This document shows, in pieces, positions 39,301 to 45,900 of a stretch of DNA of 64,000 nt; the stretch's first letter is position 1, and each line of letters starts with the position of its first letter. A model generated the notes under the pieces. It did not search any database. It was not told the origin of the DNA and was given only the letters and a program-made list of their open reading frames with translations. The position numbers and the translations under genes were made by a program. The stretch comes from Caulobacter segnis (GTDB lineage Bacteria; Pseudomonadota; Alphaproteobacteria; Caulobacterales; Caulobacteraceae), in NCBI RefSeq assembly GCF_023935105.1, contig NZ_CP096040.1, forward strand, positions 4,197,001 through 4,261,000, given 5' to 3'.

Positions 39301-40766
39301 ACCTGGGTCTGGCTCAGGGCCGAGACGTTGGCCGCCGACAGATTCTTGACCTGATCGGCCGTCAGGGCCGCGATCTGGGTGTCGGCGAGTTCGCCGATAT
39401 CCGTGGTGGTCAGACCCTTGATCTGGTCGGGCGTCAGGGCCTTGACCTGGGTCGTCGACAGGGCCGCGACCTGCGTATTGGTCAGGGCCGAAACATTGGC
39501 GGAGCTGACATTCGCCAGCTGCGTGCCGGTCAGGGCCGAGACCTGGGTCGCCGCCAGCTCGCCGACGTCGGTGGTCGTCAGGGCCTTCAGCTGGGTGGCC
39601 GAAATCCCCTTGACCTGGGTCTCGCTGAGGGCGGCCACCTGGGTCTGGCTCAGGGCAGAGAACGCGGTGGTGCTCAGCGCGCCAACCTGCGCCGCGCTGA
39701 GCGCGCCGACTTGCGTGGTCGCCAGCTCGCCGATGTCTGTGGAGCTCAGGGCGGACAGTTGCTGGGTGGTCAGGCCCTTGATCTGGGTCTCGGACAGCGA
39801 ACCGACCTGGGTGGCGTCCAGGGCCGAGAAGGCCGACGTCGTCAGGGCGCCCACCTGCGTCGCCGTCAGGGCGCCGAGCTGGGTGGTCGACAGTTGCGCG
39901 GTCTGGGTCGTGGCCAGGGCGGCCAGTTGCGAGTTGCTCAGCGCGCCAACCTGCGTGCCGGCCAGCTCGCCGATGTCGGTGGTCGTCAGACCCTTGATCT
40001 GGTCGGCCGTGACACCCTTCAGCTGGGTCGCCGACAGGGCGGCGACCTGGGTGTCGGCCAAGGCCGAGAAGTTGGCGGGCGTCAGGGCGGAGACCTGCGC
40101 GGCCGAAAGCGCCCCCACCTGCGCGGCCGAAAGCTCGCCGACGTCGGTGGTGGAGAGGGCCTTAACCTGGCTGGTGGTCAGGGCGCCGATCTGGGTCGTG
40201 CCGAGCGCGGCGACCTGGGTGCCATCGAGCGCCGAGAGCGCGGCGTTGCTGAGCGCGGCCAGGCGGTCGCCGGAGAGGGCGGCGACTTGGGTGCCGGCGA
40301 GCTCGCCGATGTCGGTGGTCGAAAGGCCCTTCGCCTGAGCGGTGGTCAGGCCCTTGATCTGGGTCTCGGACAGGGTCGCGACTTGCGTGTTGACCAGACC
40401 CGAGAAGTTGGTCGCCGACAGCGCCCCGATCTGGGTCGAGCTGAGGACGGCGATGTGCGAGGTGTCCAGCGACGCCAGTTGGGTCGAGGTGAGCGCGGAA
40501 ACCTGATTGGTCGAAAGCTGCTGCAGCTGCGTGACATCGAAGGTCACCGACGTGGCGAACTTCGGGATCTGGGTCGCGGTGAGCGCCTTGACCTGCGTGG
40601 TGCTGAGAGCGGCGACCTGGGTGTTGGCGAGCGCGCCAATACCCGTCGCGCTGATCGCGGCGATCTGCGTTCCACTGAGGGACTGGATGTCCGTCGTCGA
40701 CAAGCCCTGGATCGCGGTGATCGACAGGGCCGAAATCTGTCCGGCGGAGAGACTCGAGATCGCCAT
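33357..40766 (-). CDS. Giant octapeptide-repeat protein (2,469 residues)
   Basis: Nearly the whole protein is tandem octads of the form L-[ST]-x-T-[QDN]-[IVLF]-[GKSA]-[AGEN], about 308 units (for example LSTTQIGA, LTADQIKG, LTTTDIGE). Groups of seven octads form a 56-residue unit with fixed aromatic (GFSA), basic (QIKG) and acidic (TTDIGE) octads. These build a 62-octad unit of 496 residues that recurs four times. No Cys, one Trp, few charges, no N-terminal signal peptide or membrane segment; the repeats start at residue 3. A good AAGGA site precedes the ATG. Function unknown: a secreted or surface solenoid exported by a C-terminal signal is possible. The glycosyltransferase genes follow on the same strand. 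Confidence 0.9.
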   Translation of the reverse strand: MAISSLSAGQISALSITAIQGLSTTDIQSLSGTQIAAISATGIGALANTQVAALSTTQVKALTATQIPKFATSVTFDVTQLQQLSTNQVSALTSTQLASLDTSHIAVLSSTQIGALSATNFSGLVNTQVATLSETQIKGLTTAQAKGLSTTDIGELAGTQVAALSGDRLAALSNAALSALDGTQVAALGTTQIGALTTSQVKALSTTDVGELSAAQVGALSAAQVSALTPANFSALADTQVAALSATQLKGVTADQIKGLTTTDIGELAGTQVGALSNSQLAALATTQTAQLSTTQLGALTATQVGALTTSAFSALDATQVGSLSETQIKGLTTQQLSALSSTDIGELATTQVGALSAAQVGALSTTAFSALSQTQVAALSETQVKGISATQLKALTTTDVGELAATQVSALTGTQLANVSSANVSALTNTQVAALSTTQVKALTPDQIKGLTTTDIGELADTQIAALTADQVKNLSAANVSALSQTQVGVLANTQIAALTATQVKGLSTTDIGELSSTQVGALTTAQVNVLASTQVQQLSTTQIGGLTATQVGAISSTNVTLMDATQIGALSTTQLKGLTTSQLAGLTTTNIGNLADTQVGALSASQLGALSTTGFSALNQTQVAVLTETQVKGLTANQLKSLTTTDVGELSTTQLSSLTTAQIGSLTAGSVSALNATQTASLTTTQIKGLTADQLKNLTTTDIGELADTQVQALTATQLGQLSTTGFSALSQTQVATLTTTQLKGLTTAQLQSLTTTDIGELAATQIGALATSQIAALSQTNVKTLSTTQIGALTATQVGSLSAANFSALDATQVGALSETQVKGLTSAQIGALSAADVGELATTQIGALSSSQVGALSQTAFSALDATQVSALSTTQVKGLTQSQLKNLTTTDIGELADTQIGALSAAQVGFLSSTGLSALNGTQSAALSTTQIKGLTADQIKGLTTTDIGELADTQVGALTADQVKNLSAANISALNQTQVAALSNTQIQALNATQVKGLSTTDIDELSSTQIGALSAGQLSALASTQVQELSTTQIGGLTASQIGSISSTNISLLDATQMGALTTTQLKGLTNSQLAGLTTTNVGNLADTQIGALSATQLGNLSSAGFSALNQTQVAALNETQIKGVSVSQLKALTTTDIGELSTTQLGALSTAQIGALSTTGFSALNQTQVGALSASQIKGVTADQIKNLSTTDVSELSSTQIGALSADQIKNLSATNLSALNATQSAALTVTQVKGLTTQQIAGLSTTDIGELADTQVAALSAAQVAALNVQDLTTTQISGLSSTLIGAIGATKFSAWDATQVSALSATQIKGLTADQLKSLTTTDVGELADTQVAALTATQLGALSTTGFSALNQTQVAALSETQVKGMTVTQLKNLTTTDIGELSTTQVGALSASQIGSLSTTGFSALDATQVGTLSTTQIKGLSADQLKNLSTTDVGELSTTQIGALTVDQMKNLSAASVSALSSTQVGVLSNTQIGALTSTQLKGLSVTDIDELSSTQIGALSAIQVGALASTQVQELSTTQIGGLSATQIAAISTTNLPLLNATQIGALSTTQVKGLTNAQVQILSTTNVGNLADTQVAALSAAQVGNLSTTAFSALNATQVGALNETQIKGVTSSQLKALTTTDVGELSTTQVAALTAAQVGALSTTGFSALDSTQVGALSTTQIKGLTADQLKNLSTTDIGELSSTQVGALTADQIKNLSTTNLSALSGTQSAALSATQVKGLTNDQIKGLSTTDIGELADTQIGALTNAQLGVLATTQAAQLSTTQIGALTATQVGSLTAGAFSALNATQVGALSGTQIKGLTTSQLGALSTTDVGELADTQVGALTATQLGSLNATSFSALNATQTAALSTTQMKGLTVTQLKNLTTTDIGELADTQIGALTGTQLGALTPTGFSALNQTQVATLNATQIKGLATSQIAALTTTDVAEFSSTQIAALTADQLKQLSAANVSALDSTQVSALANTQIQALNATQLKGLSVTDIDELSSTQIGALSAAQIGALASTQVQELSTTQIGGLTSTQLGAISSTNVSLLNDTQIGALTTTQIKGLTASQMAGLTSTNIAALADTQVGALSSTQLAGMTPAGFSSLDSTQVATLNSTQIKGLTAAQLKGLTSTDIGELADTQIGALSAAQIGSLSTTGFSALDATQVAILSATQIKGMSTDQIKALTTTDIGELGATQISALTTAQLNALSTTNLSALSATQTGALTATQVKALTSDQVKGLTTTDIGELADTQVAALTNAQVTALASTQAAQLSTTQIGALSGAQLGALSTTAFSTLDSTQIAALNSTQVKGIATTQLASLSSTDVGQFIDTQIAALSILQLAALSATNLSNLDATQTAALSTTQVKGLTATQLKGLSSTDVADFADTQIAALASTQLGALSTTVVATLSTTQIGQLQASQLSGLTSTQLDYLSTTNIESLSTTQANALTASQVQSLSDDQVASYLKVT
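33357..40766 (-). repeat. Hierarchical coding repeats: 24 bp, 168 bp and 1,488 bp periods
   Basis: At DNA level the gene is a tandem array of 24-bp units. A marker for the long unit, TCGACGACAGCTCG, occurs at 34757, 36245, 37724 and 39212. The spacings are 1488, 1479 and 1488 bp. The short one is explained by one octad at about 36,930-36,950 that lacks three residues (LNVQD). 1,488 bp equals 62 octads, ordered as blocks of 10+7+7+7+10+7+7+7. Confidence 0.88.
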
Positions 40767-41142
40767 ACATTCATCCTTGTTGATGAACGCGCCCCTTCGC
40801 GCGTCCGAAGCAACATGATGACGCCCCCCAACGCGAGCGCCTTAATCCAGCCACACTACGGCCCGACCCACGTAACCCTATTTCCTTTCCAAGTCGTTTC
40901 AACGAGACATGGAGCCGCAGACCAGATGCGCGCGTACACGCGCCTGGAAAGAGCGACGTTGCGGAACGTGAAATTCCGAAAAATCGTTACAAGACAAGGC
41001 GGGATGATAATCTTGGCGGCGCGGCGACTATGCCTGCTGAACCAAGATTCACCTAATAGGCGACTAATGCAGACGGCCTTTTGAGGCGTATTTCGCTGAC
41101 GGGGGGCGGTTTTCGGCCACACGCGCGATTCGTGACGCCCCT
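40767..41142. promoter_or_regulatory. 376-bp intergenic region, probable promoter and leader of the giant repeat gene
   Basis: This is the longest gene-free stretch. It is visibly less GC-rich than its surroundings (for example CCGAAAAATCGTTACAAGAC around 40980). TCCTT at 40774-40778 is the ribosome-binding site of the giant gene on the minus strand. A near-palindrome GCGCGCGTACACGCGC lies at 40928-40943, and a CGGAA/TTCCG dyad at 40962-40978. I see no convincing gene or RNA in it, and no unambiguous -35/-10 pair. Confidence 0.5.
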
Positions 41143-43440
41143 CTACCCAGCCGGGAGCAATTCGAACTCGGCCGTCAGCCCATCCACCGAGGAGTTGGCG
41201 ATCCAGACGTCGAAGACGCCCGGCTCGGCGATCCAATAGTCGTTGTCGCCCACGAACATCAGGTTCTGGCGCTTCAGGTCGAACCGCACCTCCCGCTCCG
41301 CGCCCGGGGCCAGGGACACCCGCTGGAAGCCCTTCAGCTCGCGGACCGGCCGGGTGCGGCTGGCGACGCGGTCGCGGATGTAGAGCTGGACGACATGCTC
41401 GCCGTGGAGGTCGCCGCTGTTCTTGACCTTGGCCGTCACGTGCAGCGTGTCGTTCCACTCCAGGCGCGGGGTCGACAGCTTCATGTCCGTGACGTCGAAG
41501 CGCGTGTAGGTCAGGCCGAAGCCGAACGGATAGAGCGCGTCGTTGCGGATCGAGCGCCACCGCGCCTTGTATTCCTGCGCGTTCGGATCGGCGGGCGCCG
41601 GGCGGCCGGTGGTGCGGCCGTTGTAGAAGAACGGCTCCTGGCCGCTGTCGATCGGGAAGCTGACCGGCAGGCGGCCCGAAGGGTTCACCGTCCCGAACAG
41701 CACGTCGGCCACCGCGTTGCCCATCTCGCTGCCCAGGAACCAGGTGGCCAGGATCGCCGGCGCGTCGCGGACCACGCCCTCCAGCTGGATGGCGCGACCG
41801 TGACGCAGCAGCACGACCACCGGCTTGCCGGTCGCGGCGATGGCCTCGGCCAGGCGCATCTGGACGGGCGGGATGCGGATGTCGGTGCGCGACTTGGCCT
41901 CGCCCGTCATGTCCTGGCTTTCGCCGACAGCCAGCAGGACGATGTCCGCGCCTTGCGCCGCGGCCACGGCGCGCTCGAACCCACCGGCGATCATGGCCTC
42001 CACGTCGCAACCGCGCTCGACGACCAGGCTGGCCGGATCGGCCAGCTGGGCGCGCAGGCCGCTGGCCAGGTCAACGTTCAGGCGGCGGTCGGCGAAGAAG
42101 CCGCCCCAGGCGCCCAGCACGTTGTCGCGGTCGTCGGCGAAGGGCCCGATCAGCGCCAGGCGCTTGCCGGCCTTGGGCAAGGGCAGCAGCGTCTTGTCGT
42201 TCTTCAGCAGCACGATCGAGCGCGCGCCCGCCTCGCGGCTCAGGGCCCGCATCGCCGGCGTGGCGGTGTGATAGGCCTCGGCCTTGGGATCCAGCGAGCG
42301 GTAGGGATTGTCGAAGAGGCCGATCGCCTCCTTCAGCGCCAGCACCCGGCGCACCGCCGCGTCGACCACCGCCAGGGGCACGGCGCCCGAGGCGACCAGT
42401 TCGGGCAGGTAGCGGATGTAGAGGCCGCTCTGCATGCTGATGTCGACCCCGGCCAGGATGGCCAGCCGCGCGGCGTCTCGGTCGTCGGCGGCGAAGCCGT
42501 GGGCCACCAGTTCCTGGTCGGCCGTGTAGTCCGAGATGACCACGCCCTTGAAGCCCCACTCCCCGCGCAGCACATCGGTCAGCAGGCGCTTGTTGGCGGT
42601 GGCCGGAACGCCGTTCACGTCGTTGAAGGCCGACATCACCGTCATGGCGCCGGCCGCGAACGCGGCCTGGAACGGCGGCAGGTGCACTTCGCGCAGGGTG
42701 GCTTCCGAGAGCTCGACCGAATTGTACTCCAGCCCCGCCGTCACCGCGCCGTAGGCGGCGAAGTGCTTGGGTGTGGCCAGCATGCTGTCGTCGGCCTTGA
42801 GGTCCTTGCCCTGGAAGCCGCGCACCCGAGCGGCGGCCAACACCTCGCCCAGGAAGACGTCCTCGCCCGAGCCCTCGGCGACGCGGCCCCAGCGCTGGTC
42901 GCGGGCGACGTCGACCATCGGCGCGAAGGTCCAGTGCAGGCCCGAGGCGGTGGCCTCGATCGCGGCGGCGCGGGCGGTGCGCTCGGCCAGGTGCGGGTCG
43001 AAGCTGGCGGCCTCGGCCAGCGGGATCGGAAACACGGTGCGGAAGCCGTGGATGACGTCGGCGGCGAACAGCAGCGGGATCTTCAGGCGCGAGCCCTCGA
43101 CCGCGGTCTTCTGGGTCTCGAGCGCGGCCTGGGCGCCGACCCCGTTCATCAGCACGCCGATCCGGCCAGCCTGGAGCTCCGCCGTCAGGGTCTGGGCGTT
43201 GCGGATATTGACCAGCGGGTTCATGTCGCCAACCGGCGGCCGGATCATGTCGGCGAAGCACGACAGCTGGCCGGCCTTCTCCTCGATGGTCATCTGGGCC
43301 AGCAGGCCCTCGATGCGGTCCGAGGCGCGCGCGAAGGCGCGCGGGGTCGCCACGGCCAGGCCCGCCAAAGCCGCGCCCCCAGACAGGAAGGCGCGCCGGC
43401 TCGCCCCGGCGGGGGCGCCGTTCATCGTCTTCAAAGTCAT
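41143..43440 (-). CDS. Glycoside hydrolase family 3 beta-glucosidase, Tat-exported
   Basis: The protein has 765 residues. The N-terminus has a twin-arginine-type signal (GASRRAFLSGGAALAGLAVA). It has the GH3 N-terminal barrel (LLFAADVIHGFRTVFPIPLAEAASFD; GRVAEGSGEDVFLGEV; ATPKHFAAYGAV), the catalytic nucleophile Asp in GVVISDYTADQEL near residue 300, the C-terminal alpha/beta domain with SIVLLKNDKTLLPLP, and a fibronectin type III-like tail (YTRFDVTDMKLS...). It would hydrolyse beta-linked gluco-oligosaccharides in the periplasm. A strong nested palindrome lies just upstream of the start. Confidence 0.95.
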   Translation of the reverse strand: MTLKTMNGAPAGASRRAFLSGGAALAGLAVATPRAFARASDRIEGLLAQMTIEEKAGQLSCFADMIRPPVGDMNPLVNIRNAQTLTAELQAGRIGVLMNGVGAQAALETQKTAVEGSRLKIPLLFAADVIHGFRTVFPIPLAEAASFDPHLAERTARAAAIEATASGLHWTFAPMVDVARDQRWGRVAEGSGEDVFLGEVLAAARVRGFQGKDLKADDSMLATPKHFAAYGAVTAGLEYNSVELSEATLREVHLPPFQAAFAAGAMTVMSAFNDVNGVPATANKRLLTDVLRGEWGFKGVVISDYTADQELVAHGFAADDRDAARLAILAGVDISMQSGLYIRYLPELVASGAVPLAVVDAAVRRVLALKEAIGLFDNPYRSLDPKAEAYHTATPAMRALSREAGARSIVLLKNDKTLLPLPKAGKRLALIGPFADDRDNVLGAWGGFFADRRLNVDLASGLRAQLADPASLVVERGCDVEAMIAGGFERAVAAAQGADIVLLAVGESQDMTGEAKSRTDIRIPPVQMRLAEAIAATGKPVVVLLRHGRAIQLEGVVRDAPAILATWFLGSEMGNAVADVLFGTVNPSGRLPVSFPIDSGQEPFFYNGRTTGRPAPADPNAQEYKARWRSIRNDALYPFGFGLTYTRFDVTDMKLSTPRLEWNDTLHVTAKVKNSGDLHGEHVVQLYIRDRVASRTRPVRELKGFQRVSLAPGAEREVRFDLKRQNLMFVGDNDYWIAEPGVFDVWIANSSVDGLTAEFELLPAG

Positions 43441-43450
43441 GGAATCCCCC

Positions 43451-43495
43451 GGGGACGCTTCAACAGGCCGGCAAAATTGCCGCTAAAGCGTCCCC
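43451..43495. promoter_or_regulatory. Nested palindrome upstream of the GH3 beta-glucosidase gene
   Basis: Outer arms GGGGACGCTT (43451-43460) and AAGCGTCCCC (43486-43495) are perfect 10-bp complements. Inside lies a second dyad, CGGCAAAATTGCCG (43469-43482). The hairpin ends about 11 nt before the GH3 ATG, next to its GGGGGA ribosome-binding site. It may be an operator, a leader hairpin, or the terminator of the upstream symporter gene. Confidence 0.5.
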
Positions 43496-43531
43496 TTGCA
43501 ACCAACTTGGCGGCGGCGCAACCGCGCTCGA

Positions 43532-44875
43532 CTATTCGGCGGGGTGCAGCTGCGCCTCGGCCGGAACGCGCGCGGCGTTATAGGTCTCCAGGTCGAGGAT
43601 CCCTTCCCGCTTGGCCACGACGGTCGGGACCAGGGCCTGGCCGGCGACGTTCACGGCGGTGCGGCCCATGTCCAGGATCGGATCGATAGCCAGCAGCAGG
43701 CCCGCGCCTTCCAGGGGTAGGCCCAGGGTCGACAGGGTCAGGGTCAGCATCACCGTCGCGCCGGTCAGGCCGGCGGTGGCCGCCGAGCCGATCACCGAGA
43801 CGAAGACGATCAGGACGTAGTCCGACCAGACCAGGTGCACGCCGAAGAACTGGGCCACGAAGATCGCCGAGATCGCCGGATAGATGGCCGCGCAGCCGTC
43901 CATCTTGGTGGTCGCGCCGAACGGCACGGCGAAGGCGGCGTAGGCGCGCGGCACGCCCAGGCTGGTCTCGGTCACCGCCTCGGTCACCGGCAGGGTGCCG
44001 ACCGACGACCGCGAGACGAAGCCCAGCTGGATCGCCGGCCAGGCCCCCTGGAAGAACTTCACGGGGTTCAGGCCGTTCAGGGCCAGGATCGTCGGGTAGA
44101 CAACCAGCAGCACCAGGGTCAGGCCGACATAGATCGCGCCGGTGAACGCGCCCAGCTGCCCCAGGGTGGTCCAGCCGTACTGGGCCACGGCGTTGCCGAA
44201 CAGGCCGACGGTGCCGATCGGCGTCAGGCGGATCACCCACCACAGCACCTTGCGCACGATCGCCAGGGCCGAGGCGTTGAACTTCAAGAAGGCCTCGCCC
44301 GCCTCGCCGACCTTCAGGGCCGCGACGCCAGTGACCAGCGAGATGACCACGATCTGCAGCACGTTGAACGACAGGCCCGTCGTGGCGGCGCCGTCGGCGA
44401 TCTTGGTCGAGGCGGCCAGGCCGAGGACGTTGCTGGGCACCAGGCCGGTCAGGAAGTCCAGCCACGAGCCGTGGGTCTTGGGCGCCTTGGCGGCGGCGGC
44501 CTCGACCGTGGTGTGCAGGCCCGGTTGCAGGATCAGGCCCAGGGCGATGCCGATCAGCACCGCGATCAGGGCGGTGACCGCGAACCAGAACAGCGTCCGC
44601 CAGACCAGGCGAGCGGCGTTCTGCAGCTGGGCGATATTGGCGATGCTGGCGACGATGGCGGTGAACACCAGCGGCGGCACCAGCACGCGCAGCAGCTGGA
44701 CGAAGATCGAACCGACCTGATGCAGGGTCTCGGCCAGGGCGTAGCCCGCCTGCCCTTCCGCCGGACCCAGGTTGCGCGCCAGCAGGCCCAGGCCCAGGCC
44801 CAGCGCCATGGCGACCAGGACCTGGATCCCGAACCCGCTGATGAAGCGGCTGCTCTTGGGCTGCGCGGCGGCCAT
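43532..44875 (-). CDS. Dicarboxylate/amino acid:cation symporter (DAACS family)
   Basis: The protein has 447 residues with eight membrane helices plus the two re-entrant hairpins of the GltP/DctA fold. Family motifs: SSVGTLPVTEAVTETSLGV (serine-rich hairpin, here RSSVGTLP), FAVPFGATTKMDGCAA (TM7 substrate and cation site; usual NMDG is KMDG here), and LLLAIDPILDMGRTAVNVAGQAL (TM8). It would import C4-dicarboxylates or acidic amino acids with protons or sodium. The Asn-to-Lys change before MDG is worth noting, since that asparagine contributes to cation binding in the archaeal homologue. Confidence 0.92.
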   Translation of the reverse strand: MAAAQPKSSRFISGFGIQVLVAMALGLGLGLLARNLGPAEGQAGYALAETLHQVGSIFVQLLRVLVPPLVFTAIVASIANIAQLQNAARLVWRTLFWFAVTALIAVLIGIALGLILQPGLHTTVEAAAAKAPKTHGSWLDFLTGLVPSNVLGLAASTKIADGAATTGLSFNVLQIVVISLVTGVAALKVGEAGEAFLKFNASALAIVRKVLWWVIRLTPIGTVGLFGNAVAQYGWTTLGQLGAFTGAIYVGLTLVLLVVYPTILALNGLNPVKFFQGAWPAIQLGFVSRSSVGTLPVTEAVTETSLGVPRAYAAFAVPFGATTKMDGCAAIYPAISAIFVAQFFGVHLVWSDYVLIVFVSVIGSAATAGLTGATVMLTLTLSTLGLPLEGAGLLLAIDPILDMGRTAVNVAGQALVPTVVAKREGILDLETYNAARVPAEAQLHPAE

Positions 44876-44982
44876 GCTCGGTTCCTCGAAAAACTGAGCA
44901 TTTAATGTCGTGTCCCGAGCTGGGAATTACGACCGCGACTTTCCTAAACGCCCCCTCAGGAAAACTGAAACGGCCGCTGTGC

Positions 44983-45789
44983 CTAAAGGCGCGGCAGCCA
45001 CAGGCCGACGATGGCGAAAAGCCCGCCGGCCGCCGTCGCCAGCGTCGCGACCGTCAGCGCACCGGCCATGGCGAACCTGGCCAGCGCACCGCCCCGGTCG
45101 CGAGCCCGCAGATAGAGCTCCAGGATCGCCAGCGGCAGGAGCACGTGGGCGAAGGCCAGGAAGATGTCGAACGGACCATCGAACGCGTCTGTGTGGCCGA
45201 CGGGTCCGCGGTTGGCGACGAACCACAGCATCATGCCCAGGCGGTAGAAGAACACGCCCAGCATCAGCACGAAGGCGCGCAGCGCCCAGCGCCGGTGGAC
45301 GTCGAACCGCCGCTTCAAGGCGAACCTCAGCGCCAGGGCGGCGCAGGCCATCAGCAGCACCGCGTTCAGCGTGTTGCCGATCGCCATGTACGTCCCGGCC
45401 ACCGCCCCGCGCGTGAAGGCGATGAAGAGACCCGAGCCGGCGATGGCGAAGGCCACGGCGATGAACACCCGCCCGTTCCAGCGGTGGAAGGCCGGCGCCC
45501 TGGCCCGCAGCGCCGGGACCAGCTGCATGGCGCCCAGGAAGGTCACGAACACCGCCAGCAGCAGGTGGACGCCCAGCGCCAGGTTCCCGGCCGCGTCGCC
45601 GCGATTGTAGCCGTGGCCGGCGGGCAGCACGGCGTTCCAGCGCTCCCAGTCGCCGGTCGCCGCCCCGACGCCGTACAGGCCGACGATATAGATCCCGAAG
45701 GCCCACAACCCCGCGACCAGGGCGACGAACCAGGCGGCGGCCGTGACGCTCAACGCCCGGGCGGCGGTCTTTTCCATGTCAGTGCTCAT
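44983..45789 (-). CDS. DUF2306-like polytopic membrane protein
   Basis: The protein has about 268 residues from MSTDMEKTAARAL at 45789; a longer start at 45882 would add 31 residues with no family support. Seven or so membrane helices are visible. HLLLAVFVTFLGAMQLVPALRARAPAFHRWNGRVF near the middle and DVHRRWALRAFVLMLGVFFYRLGMMLWF later are typical of the DUF2306 family. The conserved histidines (HRWNG, VHRRWALR) might bind haem or quinone, but no activity is known to me. It is divergent from the AraC regulator, which may control it. Confidence 0.8.
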   Translation of the reverse strand: MSTDMEKTAARALSVTAAAWFVALVAGLWAFGIYIVGLYGVGAATGDWERWNAVLPAGHGYNRGDAAGNLALGVHLLLAVFVTFLGAMQLVPALRARAPAFHRWNGRVFIAVAFAIAGSGLFIAFTRGAVAGTYMAIGNTLNAVLLMACAALALRFALKRRFDVHRRWALRAFVLMLGVFFYRLGMMLWFVANRGPVGHTDAFDGPFDIFLAFAHVLLPLAILELYLRARDRGGALARFAMAGALTVATLATAAGGLFAIVGLWLPRL

Positions 45790-45900
45790 TCGATCGACGC
45801 ATCCCTCGGCCACAAGGCTTAGGGCCGCGCCCACCCGATCGGCCATGACGCGCGGCGCCACGAACTTGACCCCAGCGATCACGCTGGTACCGCTCGGGAC

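Noticed and set aside
33357..40766. The tandem 24-bp repeats as a CRISPR array.
   Set aside because: There are no unique spacers, the units are contiguous and in frame, and the coding potential is continuous.
33519..41084. A 2,521-codon open frame antisense to the giant repeat gene.
   Set aside because: It is the mirror of the 24-bp repeats, giving a monotonous RRQ/LGR-rich product. The minus frame has a good ribosome-binding site and a sensible amino-acid pattern, so the antisense frame is a shadow.
44940..44963. TTTCCT/AGGAAA dyad as a terminator between the DUF2306 and symporter genes.
   Set aside because: A six-bp stem with a 12-nt loop is too weak, and there is no T run.
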